From Porodaedalea pini (Eukaryota > Basidiomycota > Agaricomycetes > Hymenochaetales > Hymenochaetaceae): DNA of 64,000 nucleotides. The notes beneath the pieces are model-generated. The model ran no database searches. It was not told where the DNA came from and saw only the letters and a program-made list of their open reading frames with translations. Both the position numbers and the translations under genes were made by a program. Positions 1 to 11,396 of this stretch are shown piece by piece. Position 1 is the first letter of the stretch. Every line of letters starts with the position of its first letter. The DNA lies in NCBI GenBank assembly GCA_002794775.1, contig NBAY01000012.1:501001-565000 (forward strand), in the 5' to 3' direction.

Positions 1-109
1 TAAGCATGGTTCTTGAACTTTATATGGAGCCCGGGAACTTGCACTGCACTGGTCCTGCAGGCAGGCAGAAGCTTTAAAGCCATCATGTCCGTGCTCATCG
101 CCTCACAAT

Positions 110-2984
110 ATGCCCTTTCCTCTCTATACCCCCATCGTCGACACCTACAGCGGCGCTGTTCTCGTCACGAAAGCTATGACACCTCACCGACTTCCTGTGA
201 TCTGGCTCCATAAACTACTAGTCCTCTGCCGCCGATGGGCGTCGCAGTCCTTGAAGGGGCTCCTCCGCCTCCTTTCTCGCCTCGTTCAGTGGCTTGACTC
301 GTGCAGGGCTGATGACGGAACCTCGACTAACAATAGGCAGTCTTCACAAGGAGTCTCGAACAGTGAAAGCGTCCGAGCCGATGTCCACCTTCGACCTGGC
401 CAGAAAGCCATCTCGCAGACCACCGCGGAGAACACAGTCGTACTTTCCTACTCATCGTTGCCCATCGTCCCGCCACCCGTGCACACGCAAGGGCGTTTCA
501 TGTCCACGGATTCTCGTATTCCCAGATCACCGACTCTTCTCGACGAACCGGGCTCCTTATCGGCATTGGGATACGAAGTAGGGCGCAGACACTCAACAAG
601 TTTGTGTTCCACCGGAGAAACATCTACTTTCACACATGGAGTGGTGATGGCGGAGCCAGAGCATATGACGGCAGAGCCAATTTCTTTCAAGCCTACGGTA
701 CCGTCGAATACTCCTCGGTATAATCGGGACGTTAAAATGTTCGTGTAAACTCTAATATCATAATGTTTCTCGCTCATGGCATTCAAGAGAGAACTATCGT
801 GGCCCATGGATTTTCAAGCCTCTTAAAACACTGGCTATCGGCAACCTTCAGTACGTCTTCCAGGAATTCTAAGCTCAACACCCTTGCTTAGAAAAGCTCG
901 CAGAACACAACGTCTTGAACCGTGGCAATATTACGTGCACCCGGATGGCCAGCCCTACTACAGCTGCAAGCAAGGTCCACATCGGTTCTCTTACCTCACA
1001 GAAGCAGATCCCAGTAACCCAGCGATCCGACTGAAACTCGACCGATTTATGGATGCAATCGAGAGTAAGGCAAATGATCCTGAATTTCTCAGGGAAATTC
1101 CACCGAATGTCGAAGTCGCTCTGGAGATCGAAGATGACGACGAATGGCAGTATTATATGATCGACCTTGACCAGCGGTCGGTATTCTGGCTCGATGAATA
1201 CGATCTCGGATCAGATCTAGGCCCTAATGATGGTGTCGAGCTGGAACATCATCTGCGTGTGTCGAGTCATTGACCTTGTCTTTCTCATCTATATCTCCTT
1301 CTTGTCCCCTTTAGGCCATCTGCTTACCTTTGAATTTTGGCAACACATCGAAACCTTTCCGATCAGTCCGCGCCAGCCTCCGAAAGGACTTTTTGGTGAG
1401 CTGCTGGATATCCTGAACTACTTCAACATAGGTAGGCACATTTAAATTTGACGTGCTCCAGTTAATGACATGCGCTTTAAGACTCTATATCATCAATTGA
1501 CTCAACCGCCCCTTACGGCAATGTCGAAACGCAGTCCCTCATAGCATCCGTGAAACATCTGCAATGTTTGTTTGTGTATTAATATTGCCTTCAAACCTTC
1601 CCACTGATTTCTTTACAGCGGCCAATGATATGTGTCCCTCTAGTTTCGCTATTGTAAGCTTGGGTGAGCGGGTTTTGGTTCCCACATGTTTCTGAATTGG
1701 TGTTCTGACTATTAGCCAGCTCGATTAATGGGAGTCATCGGTCCGTGACAATTCATCATTCTGTATCAGCCAAGCAGCTTATCTTATAGAATTTACAGCA
1801 AACGAGCGTCGTCTCAACTTCTATGGTTTCGAGGGAGCTCGTATCACAGCCTTTCAGAGTGTACGCGGCCAGCCTTCCAACAAGCGTTCATGGCTCGTGA
1901 AGTGTTTCTCGCCGGTGCTCTTCTACGCCCCCGATACCCATTTGAAAAGACTCGAGAGGCTTTATGTCGATGGTATCTTGCGACTTGAGAGATGGAAGAC
2001 CTTCCAGGCGAAACTCGAAAAAGACTGGAACGAATTCGTGCTCTACGTACGTCCTTAACCTTTGCTGCTCCTACCTTTTGGACAATACTCAACTGTGTAC
2101 TGCTGATTAATTATCTCACAGTCAACGGTCTTGCTAAACGCCAATGTTGCGTTTCTGAGCATACCGAATGTCGATTCAGATAACGGCCCGATGTTTTGGT
2201 CGTCTCCGGCAGCCGTGGCAAGCTTAGTGTCTATTGTCGCGAGTCTTTCAAGCATTATCGTCGGCCTTCTGCTTGGGCGACAGCTTCGTGTCAGCTCTAA
2301 AGATGAGGAGCACACCCCGCACGATGCAGTAAGTCATACTGTTGTTCATGCGCTGTCAACAGTCGATGTTAATCAAGCGTCTCACAGATTGCTTACTTGA
2401 GCCGCCGGGAGCATAAGCAACTTGGTCTCGAGACCATAGCCATCCAATATAGTCTACCGTATGCGCTGCTGATGTGGGGGTGCGTTCTGTTTCTTGATTC
2501 CCCCTAACTGCTTTCCTAACGCCGTTCATTGCTCGTGTCGTCCTCAAGGATGGTAACTTTCTCTGCATCAATCGCTATCATCTGCTTTTATAAGGTGGAC
2601 GCGACGCCGAACCTCCTTACGCGTATGATCTACACTGCCGTCTGGCTTTTCATTCTGCCACTCATTCTGTGGACCATACTTACTGGCTGGGAGATTACGA
2701 CCAAGTCAAGCTGGAAGGAGCTGCCAGTGACCTTGGCGGAGTGGTGGAAAGAGCGCGTGAGGAGAGATCCTCTGAGGCTTGGGGACGGGATTCGCTTTTT
2801 GACGAGAGGGGTGAAGAGAGACAGAAATGACGAGATCTCGCTGGCAGAGACGGCTACCGCGAATAACCATGACCAGGATTCGACGGCACCGCTGACCGCC
2901 GCTGAAAAGGGGCGAATGCATATGCGATTTGGACCAGTCCGGCGGTTGACGCAATTGATTGGCAGGCGCTTCAGTCGTCCTTGA
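110..2984 (+). CDS. WW-domain-like multipass membrane protein
   Basis: Multi-exon gene. The first exon opens at the ATG at 110 and encodes a Ser/Thr-rich, probably disordered region. The second block (about 890-1258) encodes a WW-like module (LEPWQYYVHPDGQPYYS) followed by an acidic helical stretch. Later exons read EFWQHIETFP (about 1315-1431), then about 1810-2047 (NFYGFEGARIT, SPVLFYAPDTHL), 2123-2329, 2389-2480 and 2550-2984. Introns are visible at about 1258-1314 and 2048-2122. The 2123-2329 exon holds a hydrophobic segment (AAVASLVSIVASLSSIIVGL), and another membrane segment lies at about 2620-2690 (AVWLFILPLILWTIL). The basic tail ends at the TGA at 2982. This architecture is a recurrent mushroom family of unknown function. 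The middle exons (1440-1810) are the least certain part. The gene could begin upstream of the window. Confidence 0.8.
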
Positions 2985-3451
2985 AAGCGCTGAATATACT
3001 CAGTATTTTGAGACAGATGGTAGCCTTTCTTTCTCATATTATCTTCCTCCATCTATTTTGCTTTGATGTTTCTTACCCTGTTCTTTTTTGTATATTACCA
3101 CCATTAGGAGGCGCATCAGATTGTACCGGAGCAAGTATACTCAGGATATTTCAAGATATGTGTCAATGTCATCATAAATACTACACTTGCGCTGCATCCT
3201 GGAAAATGAGCACGAATAATTACAAATACGGGGCCGCGGGGAGGGGGGGGGGGGGGGTTACATAGGTGTTACAGTGTCCAATTAAAGCCCTATTAGGGGC
3301 TGTTCCTCTTCTCTCGATCCACCTCCGCTCATTTCAGCAAAAGCGCAAGCGCTTTCTATATTACAATGCACATGAAGATCGAAACGGTCTGACCAAAGCT
3401 TTAACAGTCGAATGTGGGTTGCCGCGCTGCGGCTTACGCCTAGCCTTATCA
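2985..3451. other. Convergent intergenic stretch with a G15 tract
   Basis: Lies between the 3' ends of the WW/membrane gene (+) and the Kre9-like gene (-). No credible ORF is seen. It contains an uninterrupted run of 15 G at about 3243-3257, directly after a GC-rich patch. Confidence 0.7.
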
Positions 3452-4050
3452 TCAGTACGGATTAAAGGCAGGCAGCGGAGCGAGGACGGAGTTGGAGATC
3501 GTGAATTTCGGGCTCTCGTTACCGGAGTCGCCGAACACTAAATGACAACGAAGGATAGCGAGTCAGTCAAGAGATAATGTTAGAACTTGAGAGTACGCAC
3601 AAACAATCTGGTAATCAGTACGCGCAGGAACATGGGGCACTTGCACACCGACTTTCCCATCGTAAAGCGAGAAGTTGCTCGCCAGTGGCTCGTTCAGCCC
3701 ACCCGGACCCTGCACAAACCCGTTTGCGGTACGCAGAACGACCATCCCGTTCGGGTTCGTAACTTGCGCAGGCGGATCTTCAGTCGACCTGACGAATGAA
3801 AATAAAGAAAGCATAAGCAGGAGTTCGTTAGATAAGAAGATTATAATCTGAATCACCAGGTGACCTGCACCGTGTCTCCAGCCCTCCAGACATCGCCCTT
3901 TGTCGGCGAGGTAATATCCGGGGCCCAGACATCCCTCCTTACGAACGTTGCCAGCTGTGGAAGTGCCAGCGCGCACGCTCCGTCGATAGCGATAAGGGCT
4001 GACAGCGCCAGGACAAGGAGGCTGATGATGCTGTTCGTTGCACGAGTCAT
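3452..4050 (-). CDS. Kre9/Knh1-like small secreted protein
   Basis: Three exons on the minus strand, about 150 residues. Exon 1 starts at the ATG at 4050 with a signal peptide (SIISLLVLALSALIAIDGAC), then DITSPTKGDVWRAGDTVQVTW, the hallmark start of the Ser-Thr-rich GPI-anchored/Kre9-Knh1 domain. A first intron (about 3790-3856) joins VTW to STEDPPAQVTN. A second intron (3538 to about 3597) joins YQIV to LFGDSGNESPKFTI, ending at the TGA at 3452. Both joins keep frame and use GT-AG. In this family the domain is linked to beta-glucan cell wall assembly. There is no Ser/Thr-rich tail or C-terminal hydrophobic GPI signal, so a freely secreted single-domain protein is inferred. Confidence 0.82.
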
Positions 4051-4847
4051 GACTGGCGATTAGAGCGTTAGGGTGTCTGTTTTACTCGAGAATGTCGGCG
4101 TCGAGCTCGACGTTGATGGCAGTCGTGAGCAAGGTGCGAGGAGGGTGAAATGAATGGTACGGCTAAAGCTGGTTGATATACCTGAAAGAAGCAAACCTTA
4201 TTCCCGATGTGGACGCAGAGATCAGCGCTCGAAAGACGCGTCGAGAAGCTGCGATGTTGTATATTGCTATACGTCGCAATCAATCCACCGTCAATGCGCG
4301 GGCTTTTTTTTACCTTGCCCTATTTCGCTCGACTCTGTTCCAGTACACTCTCTTGTGCACATATAAATAGCACATTATTTTCCACGGTATATGGAATTGC
4401 ACCATCAAAAAGTTGCTACCTTACAAGCTGCATTCAAACAAAACGCGCTCCGACAATTCCCATGGATCCTTTGCAAGAGACTCATCCTGCGCTGTCTTCG
4501 TTGTTGCGCCGATTTTAAATGCACCACACCTCAATCAATTCTTCATGAAAACTCTTCAAAAAGGTTGCTAAATTAATTACTTTGTATTGGGAGGCACTTG
4601 AGGTGACAACACTGTATGATGGCACACGTGCATATGATTATGAAAAACACTGTAATATTCTCTTGTGTCAGACTTTGATGAAGACTGATGGATATTTCTC
4701 ATGAGTAGCCAACTTGAGTGTATGTTATTTTACAATAAGTGGCAAAAAAAAAATACTATATACAAAACTATTCTAGTCCGCCATTAGAGACACCCATAAC
4801 ATACAAACATCCAGCTCGAAATAGCATATACAATACATATCGTCCCA
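4051..4847. promoter_or_regulatory. Intergenic region, promoter side of the Kre9-like gene
   Basis: Holds no convincing gene. It is upstream of the Kre9-like gene (which reads leftward) and downstream of the GCN2 stop. AT-rich around 4340-4400 and 4560-4760, with a TATA-like ATATAAATA at about 4361 on the + strand. Specific regulatory sites cannot be named. Confidence 0.4.
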
Positions 4848-7800
4848 TCAGTGGTCTGAAGTATTTCCTTTCAAATTAAGCAAGGCCATCCTCTCCTCCT
4901 TGACGGCGTAAAGCATCAGCATGTCAACTCCTTCATTCTTCCTGCGAGCGACCGCCTCTCGAATTTGATTGGCATAAGCCATGTGTTGCGTGGGGAAGCT
5001 AGGCAAGATCGTTCGCCATGTATCGTCGTCAGCGACCCACACATCAGACCTGGCTAAGGCATCAAATACAACCGGCGGTACATCGACAGCAAGTGTCGGC
5101 AAGGCACCTGACTGCATGGCCGACTTCAAACGCATCCGGCTTTCATAAGCTAAACGAGTAAGACTTAAGGAAGAGACGTGCGGTTGAGATAACTAAATGT
5201 ATATACCTCGTTCAAAAAAGAGCTGCTTCGTTGTCTTCCGTTGCTTCTTCGTGTTTGCTCCCTCACCAGGAAGTATGAGTTGCAGATCGGCACTGGCAGT
5301 GTTCTCCTTGATAGTAGCTGTTGTACTGGCTGTCATATCGGAAGAAAGTGCAGTCACACCGGATGATGCGGAGTCAATTTTCTTCTGTTCTGCAATCTGG
5401 TGCTGAAGCCACGGGACGAGGTCCTGCTTCGAAACTAAGAGGCGTGAGTTGTGAGTGTATTTGCTTTCCAAGAGAAGAATAAACTCACTTTCATACTCCG
5501 TACCCCGCAGGACACTCTTCACTTTGAACTCAGTGGGCTCGCGCTGACCAGACTTCAGTTTCGGGTAGAGCGTAAATCTGATTTTGTTTTTGCAAATAAG
5601 AGAAGTCCGAGGCACAGCAAGGCATGACTCACAAGATGCCTTCATTATAGCAACGATCGGCCAGGCCTTCCATATCTGTGTCAGACACACCAGTCTCATA
5701 CATCAAGTCCGCTCGAATCCCATGCCCCCAAAGCAATGCCGCAAGCTCAAAGCGCATAGACAGATATCCAGGCTGGAATGAAACAATATACACGTCGCAG
5801 CGTCTGGCGTGCCAATAATCATATGAGCGTTGATTATTCTTCAAGAAGTTCTTCTGGAACGTAGCGATAGCTGAAGTTATACGCTCTAGTGCAATCTGCA
5901 AACCAACTGCGACAAATGGTTCCTTCTTCGTCTTTATTGAGGGCGCGTAGAACTGCGAGATAAGATGATCATATCTATGGGACACAGTCATGTTTTGTAT
6001 GACAAGAAATAGAACGAGGCATGAAGCACTCACCGTCCACCTACCGCGAGGATGTCCGTTCGTTTTTCCGGGTTGACAACCTCAAAGCATACTCCATCTT
6101 TGAATACATCATGTCGTCGCCCCACCATAAGCGGCTGTACACGTACGACGTTGGACAAGCCAGACGAGGTAGCAAGGCCCACTACCCTCGAAATTTCTTT
6201 CAAAAAGGGTTTCAGCATACTTGCGAGTGGTGAAGAGCTCTTCTCCAAGCGCATCAATGGCATGGTAAAGTCCTCGTCTGTGAATGGGTTTCAATGGTTG
6301 CATATGTATACGCTGAGTACTACTACTTACAGTCCTCATAGAGCCAATCAAGTTCATCTATAGTAGCTTTCGCAAGCCCCTTTCGTTGCAAGGACGCTCG
6401 TTTCTGAGCAGGAGTAGCTTGAACCTCTTGAAGGACATCTACGACACACTCTCGGAACTTTTCGGGCAAGCGTCCTATGACGATCTCTGAGACTGATAGC
6501 ATCTTCAGCACCATTGTAGGGACAAAGGCATTCGAAGATACTCACTTTTGGAATGCGAGACATGAATCTGGTATGTCTTCGCGAGGTTCGGGAACGTACC
6601 CAGGCATTCATCCATCAAGGTAATCATCTCTGCAGACGCGGCTTGGAGCCCATTCGAGATGTCCGGTGTGATAATGTCGACGATGGCGGCAGATGAAACG
6701 GAAGGATGTGCCAAGGCGGCCCCGATGCGGTACATGTCACCAACATGATATCGTTTGATACGCGTGGTTTTGTGTCGGGCTGCTAACCGAGCAAACGGCA
6801 GAAGTGGATTGGAGGGAAGTGTGACGATTTCGCCATGTGAATCTAGTAGTAGTACTTGACGAGAAGTCTCGAGGTGTTTATCAGTGAGAGGCATGAGCAG
6901 AGGCACGTCAACGTCACGAGCTCCATGCAGGCGAAACAGGTTTTTGAGATGTTCAACGACTCCGTCTCGCAGAATCGCTGTCTCGGGAAAGTTGTAGTCG
7001 TAAAGAAATTCTCCAGTAGGTCGTGGTGGACGAGAAAACAAGGAAGCTAGCACTGCTGGGTAGTACTGATTCTGGTCGCTCGCTAGCATTGCAATTAAGA
7101 TCCCCCCTCGAAGTCCAATTCAATACAGACTCACTCATCACGTCTAGAGCGGCTTTGAAATATTCATCCTCCACCCTTGGGGGCAGCAGGGGGCTCTGAG
7201 AGAGCTGAATAGCCGTAGGGCGTCGGGCGGGATCATGTTGAAGCAATGATTGAATAACTAAGGGATAACACTGGTCTGTAAGGTCTGGTGCGTGATAGAG
7301 GCGTCATTTCGCACCTTGTTTTTGCTTTGAACGGTTGAAGTCCCAGTCTACCGGGAAGTTAATATCGGGATGACGCAGAGCTTCGATGACGGCTATCCTC
7401 TCGGCCGACGTGCTGAAGAAATAGTTCATCTCAAAGAACACAATCTGCCTGCTTATGAGCAAGAACTTATGAAGGAATAAGAATGTACATACACCTAGGC
7501 TATACAAATCCGCTTTGCTGTGATCCTTATCCCTTGAGCCACCGCGCTTAGAGAGAATCTCTGGGGCTATGTAAAGCCGCGTGCCAACGTCTAAGGTCAT
7601 ATCCGAAAAGTTTGCTCCAGGCATAGGTGACAACTCCGACGGATCGACTGCAGCAAGACTGGAGGTTGCAAGGCCAAAATCTCCGACTTTGCAATTGCCA
7701 TTGGAATCTAAGAGGAGTATAATTAGATATATATGGAGCACGCGCAGAGCGCTCGACGAACCAATGAAAATATTCGTCAGCTTGATATCTCGGTGCAGCT

Positions 7801-10800
7801 GTAAAAAAAGTTAGCAGGCATAATCAAAATCATGACAACCAAAACTCACGATGCCGAGGCTCGCCATATGTACTAGAGCATCCACAACCTGCTGGAATAG
7901 GCGCCATGCCTCATCCTCTGATATCTTTTCGGCAACCAGCTAAGCATATGAACAAAACACTGAGTAAGCATCAGTTAAGTAATATTCTGTTCCATGACGG
8001 ACCTCTTTCAAAGTCTGGCGCTCCACATATTCCTACAACTTCATCAACATCATGCTTCGAATCAATGCGACTTATTCACCATTTGTATGTATAATGTCCG
8101 TATTGTCATGGGAGCCGCATACACCCTGTCGCGCCTTTCTACTAGTTGCATCGAGTCCGCTTCCTCTTCCTCGCTGCTGTCATCCGCCACGTCTCCCGAA
8201 GTGAAATGGATACTAGGGAATGACGAGGTTTGTGTGTCTTCGCTATTCATGAGTTCGTTGAGATCGATACTCGTAGGGTCATGAAAGCTTTCACTCTCAG
8301 GAGTCTTGCTCTCAGGAGTCTCTGTTGATAAAGCGCCGGCTGTCTGATCGTCTAACTCATCAGATCCTTGACCCGAATCTGACGAAGCATTGCTGGACGT
8401 CGGCTCAGATTCTTCAAGCCACGTTGTATAATACCTAACTATGAAGCGATGAGATAGGCGACTCAGTGCATTCACCTCGCGGAATATTTTGTTGTCCGCT
8501 TGATTAGGTTTCAGTTTGATCTTTTTTACTTTGCTCAAAATCAGATCCTTGGACAAGCAACAGACGAAGATCGAAGCACGTGTTTCTCACCTGCGTAAAT
8601 GCCACCATCCATCAGATTTTTGGCCTTGACAACTTGTCCAAACCCTCCCTTGCCCTGTCAGATAGACTGCGTCAGAGCAGATGACTATGGAAATAAGCGC
8701 GAGATAGTTACGCACGAGTACTTCCAGCTGCTGCCAATCCTCTCGCCATCTGCTTGCTCTCCTCGTCATTCCTTCTGGACCCACAAAATAGCTATTCTGA
8801 GGTGAATTGGTTGGGAATATAATGCGTGCTACGGGGGTCTTGATATCTGCGAGAAACGATGAGGAAGTGCCAACGTCGTCAAGCATGGAGCGTACCGGTG
8901 CGTTGAGAGGGACTAGTGCTGGGAGCTATGGATATAGATCTAGGGGCTTCTTTGGCGGACCGTTGATCAAGCCGTTCCAATAAATCAGCGGCAGACGGCA
9001 GGTTAGAGGATTTCTTGCCCAGCTTGAGCATGTCTGTCACAATCGGGTTCAGCTTGTCAGATAGCCCGGCTTGAGAACATTGCTGTCAGCCATGTAGCAT
9101 TTATCTTACAGATATGAAAACCTACATTCCAGAAGTGCAAGGCGTGGATTGGGATATCTGTTTGTGACGTCCAATCCCATTGCCATCTGGAGCACCAATA
9201 CGCCAGCTGAATGTATGTCGCGACAACGAGTGTATATCAATGGTGATTCGATTGTTTCGCGGAATAACCTGTGGTTTATCCGTTGCGGGTCAGTAATTTA
9301 TAAGAAAGCAGTGGGAGAAACTGGTTCGGACCAGTCGTCCGGCAAAGGTGCCTCCGGAGAATTGGCTTCGACGTTAGAACCGAACGGTTCAGACATGTGT
9401 AGGTCGTGTAGTTTGGTATACAGCGCTACACGAGTTAACTTCACGACCTTAGCTCCCGAAGTGTTATCGACAAGCCCGATGCTGGATGGACAGATGGCTA
9501 AACGGCATGAATTGAAACAGTGTTCAATGTTCTCTTCCAATCAGGGAAAGAAGAAACTGCTTACAGCGATGGACGAGTCCGGCATCATGTATGACGCGTA
9601 GTCCAGAACAGATTTGCACCAAGTACGACTGATGACCGCTTTAATCATGGTATACTTGATATAGTGCCCAACCTACCATTGTACGATCTTCCCGAAGGCC
9701 GTCGCAGTCCTGAAGAACATCTTTCAGAGTAAGAGATGGTCTCTTCTCCACGAGAATTGCTAGTCGGGAAGCTTGGTTTGACCTCGCGCCTGTCATCTGC
9801 GCCGCAAAAACACGCTGAACGTGGTCATAGCTTCCGAGCTTCGTCAGACGCTTAATTTCATTATCGACCTGGTCGATCTTCTTTCTTCCTGCACTCAGAG
9901 TGAGAATCTCAGAAATGAAAGTACACAAATAGACCAAGACAAGTATAGATTACCTGGCTGTGTCCTGTAGTAATTTGACTCGAAAACGATCACGTGAAGT
10001 TCAAGAGTCACAGCTGCGTGGGGCTCATCGCTGACCGGCTCTGCATCATAGGTCATACCAAGGCACTCTAGAGATAGCATAAGTCATATGCGTATCAGAG
10101 ACAAAAGAAACGGACCTTGACGTCCATGATAAAGACGGACAGTGTCAAAGCAAACACCAAACGCCTCAATTTCGGAGTCAAAAGACTCTACAGACGTCTC
10201 GACCATTGGCTTCTCCGTTGCATCCGAAAGAGCGCGCCTCCTCGCTTTCTGTCGTTCTTTTTCTTCCCGTCGCAGCTCTTCTTTCCGCAACGCATCCTTC
10301 TCAATTTGCTGTAGCAGTTGCTCCGCAAGCTGAGACTGCTTCTCGTCTTCTTCCCTGGCTAGCGTTTCTTCTTTCTCTCTCAGAGCCTGATCGTGCAATG
10401 CTGTTAGCACGAAAGAAGGGAGTGTTGAAAGGAGCATACTTTCTCCTCCTCAAGCGCACGGTTCTGCATCTCGATAGCAAGAGACAGGCCGCTTGGTTCC
10501 CTTTTAGGTTTCTCAGGCTTATTGAACGCCTTCCGCATCCAATCTCGTGCAACCTCTATAACCTGAAAAGCAGTCCGACATTTAGAAAAGGCCAACAAAT
10601 ATATAGTAAATACGTGCTGCGAATATTGCCTCTGAACCAAGGCATCTCTGAGCTTCGGCGTGGATAGCGCTCAGAATCTTATTCACTTGCACTGAAGTAA
10701 GCCCTTTGGACTGAGTGATAGATAGAATAGGAATAGATTTCGTGGGATACGCCTTCGGGAACTTGACGTTAAGTACGATATAAATGTCGGAGTCATCCTC

Positions 10801-10997
10801 GTGGTCGACTCTGATATTGAATTCAGGTAGCCTTGCTGCGCTCTACCAAGGACGAATTAACATTTCAAGACTACTTTAGATGATCTGCTCAAAAATACCT
10901 TCCAGGCCTTGGGAGAAACACTATCAAAAAAGACATCGGGATAGATTGATTTCAGCGCTTGTATCTCCTGGTTTTGAGCGTCTTCGTTGGAGCCCAT
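4848..10997 (-). CDS. GCN2: eIF2-alpha kinase GCN2
   Basis: Large multi-exon gene on the minus strand with the complete GCN2 domain order. The N-terminal RWD domain starts at the ATG at 10997 (MGSNEDAQNQEIQALKSIYP). A charged coiled coil follows (about 10500-10150, EEETLAREEDEKQ-type), then a pseudokinase (about 10080-8950). The active kinase runs from about 8800 to 7150: Gly-rich loop GKGGFGQVVKAK, a Lys in KVKKIKL, an acidic insert between the N-lobe strands (8400-8130), LHRDIKLTNIFI, DFGLATSS and a GTRLYIAPEIL APE motif. A histidyl-tRNA-synthetase-like domain (about 7090-5600, RPTGEFLYDYNFPETA) and a short C-terminal domain ending at 4848 complete it. GCN2 senses uncharged tRNA or stalled ribosomes and phosphorylates eIF2-alpha in the cytosol under amino-acid starvation. 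No disabling change was seen; exon edges are approximate. Confidence 0.93.
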
Positions 10998-11396
10998 GCT
11001 TCTTTTCGAATGTCAAAGCTTAAAGGGCAAGTCAGGGGTACGCGTCGAGAGTATTCCTTAATTAGAGGCGCTAGTGCACTGTGAGGTTGAACAGCGCGGG
11101 GCAAAGTCGACTTGAGGAGAAGGTCCGATGGACCTAGTCACCTCAGGCGCAAGCCATTAAATAAAACAACGAAGTATCAAAGAGATCTGTGTGGTGGTGG
11201 TAGTGGAGAAAGAAAACGTTCGAAGCACGATCTTAGACAAACGCGTCGAGTCAAAGCGCGTCGTCCGTTGTTTACACGTAATAGGCACGTGGTTTATACC
11301 GCTGGACAACGCGTCGGTAGTCCCGGCACGGCACGGACAGCGACCAGCGTCTCTCTCTAAACAGTCTTCAACAACAGTTCGACAAGGCAGGGATAA
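10998..11396. promoter_or_regulatory. Shared divergent promoter of GCN2 and GEM1
   Basis: A 399 bp gap between two head-to-head start codons (10997 minus, 11397 plus). It contains no ORF worth calling and must hold both promoters. No specific factor site is claimed. Confidence 0.6.

Noticed and set aside
3266..3541. 91-residue ORF after the G-run
   Set aside because: It overlaps the 3' exon of the Kre9-like gene on the other strand and has no domain.
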